A stretch of DNA of 15,148 nucleotides, taken from NCBI GenBank assembly GCA_910585935.1, contig CAJUHN010000070.1, forward strand, positions 1 to 15,148. Reading direction: 5' to 3'. The translations under genes and the position numbers were made by a program. This DNA comes from an uncultured Lachnospiraceae bacterium. GTDB taxonomy: Bacteria > Bacillota > Clostridia > Lachnospirales > Lachnospiraceae. This document shows positions 12,861 to 15,148 of this stretch, in pieces; the stretch's first letter is position 1, and each line of letters opens with the position of its first letter. The notes under the pieces are model-generated. The model worked only from the letters and a program-made list of their open reading frames with translations, did not search any database and had not been told where the DNA came from.

Positions 12861-15095
12861 ATGGCTATTATATATCATGAAAAAAGTCAGACATTTCACT
12901 TATTTAATGCAGAAATCAGCTATGTATTCACCATACTTCAAAATCATCAGTTAGGACAGCTTTATTTTGGAAAACGAATCCATGACAGAGAAGATTTTGC
13001 ATATTTATTGGAATTAAAGGCTCGCCCGATGTCTGCATGTGCATTTGAAGGCGACCGCAATTTTTCTCTGGAGCATATCAAACAAGAGTATCCATCTTAT
13101 GGAACAGGGGATATGCGTTATCCAGCTTTTACAATTTTACAGGAAAATGGAAGCCGTATTTCAGATTTTGTGTATTCGGGACACACAATAAAAAACGGAA
13201 AGCCAGCGCTTGACTGGCTTCCGGCTACTTATGTAGAGCAGGAAAATGAAGCTGAAACTTTAGAGGTATATTTACAAGATTCCGTAAGTGGAACAAAATT
13301 GATTTTACGGTATACTATATTCAAAGATTTTCCAGTGATTACCAGAAATGTTCGCTTTGAACAGAATGTTGATACAAAAGTATGTTTAGAACGAGCAATG
13401 AGCCTTTCTTTGGATTTACCAGATATGAATTATGAAATGATAGAATTAACTGGGGCATGGTCAAGAGAGAGATATGTTGAAACCAGAAAGCTTGCGCATG
13501 GTATTCAGGCAGTATATAGTATGCGTGGATGCAGCAGCGCCAATTATAATCCATTTATCGCTTTAAAAAGACCAGAAACAACAGAAAACAGCGGTGAGGT
13601 GATAGGTTTTAGTCTGATTTACAGCGGGAATTTTTTAGCACAGGCAGAAGTAGATACCTATAATATCACACGGGTTACCATTGGTATTCATCCAGAAAAT
13701 TTTTCATGGCAGCTTGAGAAGGGAGATTCTTTTGAAACGCCAGAAGCGGTAATGGTCTATTCCAAAGATGGATTAAATGGCATGAGTCATATTTTCCACA
13801 GATTATATCAATCAAGGCTGGCAAGAGGAAAATGGCGTGATTTGGAGCGACCGATTCTCATCAATAATTGGGAAGCCACCTATTTTGATTTTAATGAATC
13901 CAAAATCTTGGAAATTGCAGAGTGTGCAAAACAGTTGGGAATAGAGTTGTTTGTTTTAGATGATGGCTGGTTTGGAAAACGAAATGATGATACAAGTTCA
14001 CTGGGTGACTGGTATGTAAATTTGGAAAAATTGCCGAATGGAGTTTCAGGACTGGCAAAACAGATTGAAAAGCTTGGAATGAAGTTTGGGCTTTGGATAG
14101 AACCAGAAATGATAAACAAAGAGAGTAAGTTATACAAAGAACATGCAGACTGGGTATTAAATACTCCTAACCGCAATATGTCACATGGCAGAAACCAGTT
14201 TGTTTTGGACTTTTCAAGGGAAGATGTGGTAGACGGCATTTACGACCAGTTAGAGAACGTCTTTCAAGATGCACCGATTTCCTATGTAAAGTGGGATATG
14301 AACCGAAGTATGACCGAAGTATACTCACAGGCTGCATCGCCCGAAGAACAGGGGACGATCATGCACAAATATATTTTGGGAGTATATCGTCTGTATGAAA
14401 AGCTAATTGCGCGTTTCCCAGATATTTTGTTTGAGTCCTGTGCGAGCGGCGGTTCGCGTTTTGATCCGGGAATGTTGTATTATGCGCCACAGTGTTGGAC
14501 ATCTGATGATACCGATGCGGTAGAACGATTGAAAATTCAATATGGAACGTCGATGGTTTATCCTTTAAGCAGCATGGGAGCGCATGTTTCAGCAGTACCA
14601 AATCATCAGCTTTTGAGAAATACTTCTCTTGCTATGCGCGGAAATGTGGCATGTTTTGGAGCTTTCGGTTATGAATTGGATATTACAAAGCTGAAAGAGG
14701 AAGAAAAAGAAGTAATAAAAGAGCAAGTTGCTTTTATGAAGCAGTATAGAAAATTACTCCAATATGGGACATTTTACCGCCTGTCAAGTCCATTTGATGG
14801 AAATGTAACTGCATGGATGGTTGTGGACAAAGAACAAAAAACAGCTTTGGTTGGATATTATAGAATACTGCAGCGTGTCAATGATGCTTATCACAGAATA
14901 AAGCTGCAGGGGTTAAATAAAGATTACTGTTATTATGTGACAGTTTTGGAAGAAGATATATATGGCGATGAATTGATGAATATCGGATTAGTTGTTTCTG
15001 ATGCGTCTTCTGGTGAAAACCATGAGAAGTATGATGGCACAAATGGAGATTTTCAGTCAAGAATATATAAACTGACAGCAGTATGTGATGAATAG
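12861..15095 (+). CDS. GH36 alpha-galactosidase
   Basis: A 744-residue cytoplasmic glycoside hydrolase that removes alpha-1,6-linked galactose from melibiose, raffinose and stachyose. GGAGG at 12848-12852 sets the ATG at 12861. It has the full bacterial GH36 plan: an N-terminal beta-sandwich (to about 330), a catalytic barrel opening with FVLDDGWFGKRNDD, and a C-terminal beta domain. The nucleophile is Asp479 in YVKWDMNRS, and the acid/base is Asp549 in WTSDDTDA, matching the known positions in Geobacillus AgaA-type enzymes. CASGGSRFDPGML is also present. There is no signal peptide. The usual symbol would be melA/agaA/rafA, left open here. The coding sequence looks intact, although its cognate symporter and regulator upstream are broken, so expression probably depends on read-through or a new promoter. 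Confidence 0.96.
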   Translation: MAIIYHEKSQTFHLFNAEISYVFTILQNHQLGQLYFGKRIHDREDFAYLLELKARPMSACAFEGDRNFSLEHIKQEYPSYGTGDMRYPAFTILQENGSRISDFVYSGHTIKNGKPALDWLPATYVEQENEAETLEVYLQDSVSGTKLILRYTIFKDFPVITRNVRFEQNVDTKVCLERAMSLSLDLPDMNYEMIELTGAWSRERYVETRKLAHGIQAVYSMRGCSSANYNPFIALKRPETTENSGEVIGFSLIYSGNFLAQAEVDTYNITRVTIGIHPENFSWQLEKGDSFETPEAVMVYSKDGLNGMSHIFHRLYQSRLARGKWRDLERPILINNWEATYFDFNESKILEIAECAKQLGIELFVLDDGWFGKRNDDTSSLGDWYVNLEKLPNGVSGLAKQIEKLGMKFGLWIEPEMINKESKLYKEHADWVLNTPNRNMSHGRNQFVLDFSREDVVDGIYDQLENVFQDAPISYVKWDMNRSMTEVYSQAASPEEQGTIMHKYILGVYRLYEKLIARFPDILFESCASGGSRFDPGMLYYAPQCWTSDDTDAVERLKIQYGTSMVYPLSSMGAHVSAVPNHQLLRNTSLAMRGNVACFGAFGYELDITKLKEEEKEVIKEQVAFMKQYRKLLQYGTFYRLSSPFDGNVTAWMVVDKEQKTALVGYYRILQRVNDAYHRIKLQGLNKDYCYYVTVLEEDIYGDELMNIGLVVSDASSGENHEKYDGTNGDFQSRIYKLTAVCDE

Positions 15096-15148
15096 GGGGC
15101 GCTACGGCAAGGAAGTATTCCAACGAAGCCGCGCTTTCGCTCCGTTCC
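15096..15148. other. GC-rich tail at window end
   Basis: Bases 15096-15148 are about 62% G+C against roughly 40% in the preceding gene, and contain a small potential hairpin (GCG-CTTT-CGC). No gene or terminator can be called in so short a piece. It could be the edge of a repeat, a structured RNA or another element continuing outside the window. Confidence 0.35.

Noticed and set aside
1..15148. CRISPR array, tRNA, rRNA, insertion sequence or integrase genes
   Set aside because: No regularly spaced repeats, cloverleaf, rRNA-like stretch or transposase/recombinase motifs were seen on either strand.

Overview
The window looks like chromosome of a low-to-mid GC Gram-positive gut bacterium, most likely a Clostridia/Lachnospiraceae member. 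The reasons are strong GGAGG-type ribosome binding sites before most genes, AT-rich intergenic DNA, diderm-free lipoprotein signals, a GPH-type sugar symporter with a GH36 alpha-galactosidase, and a DUF2871-like gene. The species cannot be fixed from sequence alone. No rRNA, tRNA, CRISPR array, transposase or integrase is visible.

Region 1 (1-8530) is one signalling and transport module, all on the + strand. It starts with the C-terminal part of an OmpR-family response regulator (5' end outside the window), overlapped by its sensor histidine kinase. Next comes a very small, well-translated-looking ORF for a 33-residue amphipathic peptide, then a hairpin terminator. A new promoter follows, with a direct repeat (TTGAC-N6-TTGAC) ten bases upstream of a perfect TATAAT. 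This is the layout used by SpaR/NisR-type regulators. The promoter drives a tight operon: two unrelated lipoproteins, an ABC ATPase and two ABC-2 type permeases. The second permease is fused in frame to a lipoprotein-like beta-propeller domain with its own internal lipobox. The whole resembles a lantibiotic-immunity/peptide-sensing (LanRK plus LanFEG/CprABC-like) system, but it has extra lipoproteins and no bacteriocin biosynthesis genes in view. It is the best candidate for an undescribed system here.

Region 2 (8531-11496) is a patchwork of small or broken genes. It holds fragmentary small ORFs (8542-8958), an orphan SMI1/KNR4 (SUKH)-like immunity protein on the - strand with its own promoter and terminator, and a doubtful 94-residue membrane ORF on the - strand. 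It also holds a decayed TetR-type regulator whose promoter and palindromic operator survive, the DUF2871-like membrane protein that follows it, and a strong bidirectional terminator.

Region 3 (11497-15095) is a damaged alpha-galactoside locus. A divergent araC/symporter pair has apparently lost its shared middle by deletion. Only the C-terminal HTH half of the AraC regulator and the C-terminal two thirds of the GPH symporter remain, abutting near 11950. The downstream GH36 alpha-galactosidase is full length with its catalytic residues, but its original promoter appears lost. The last 53 bases are abruptly GC-rich and run off the window.
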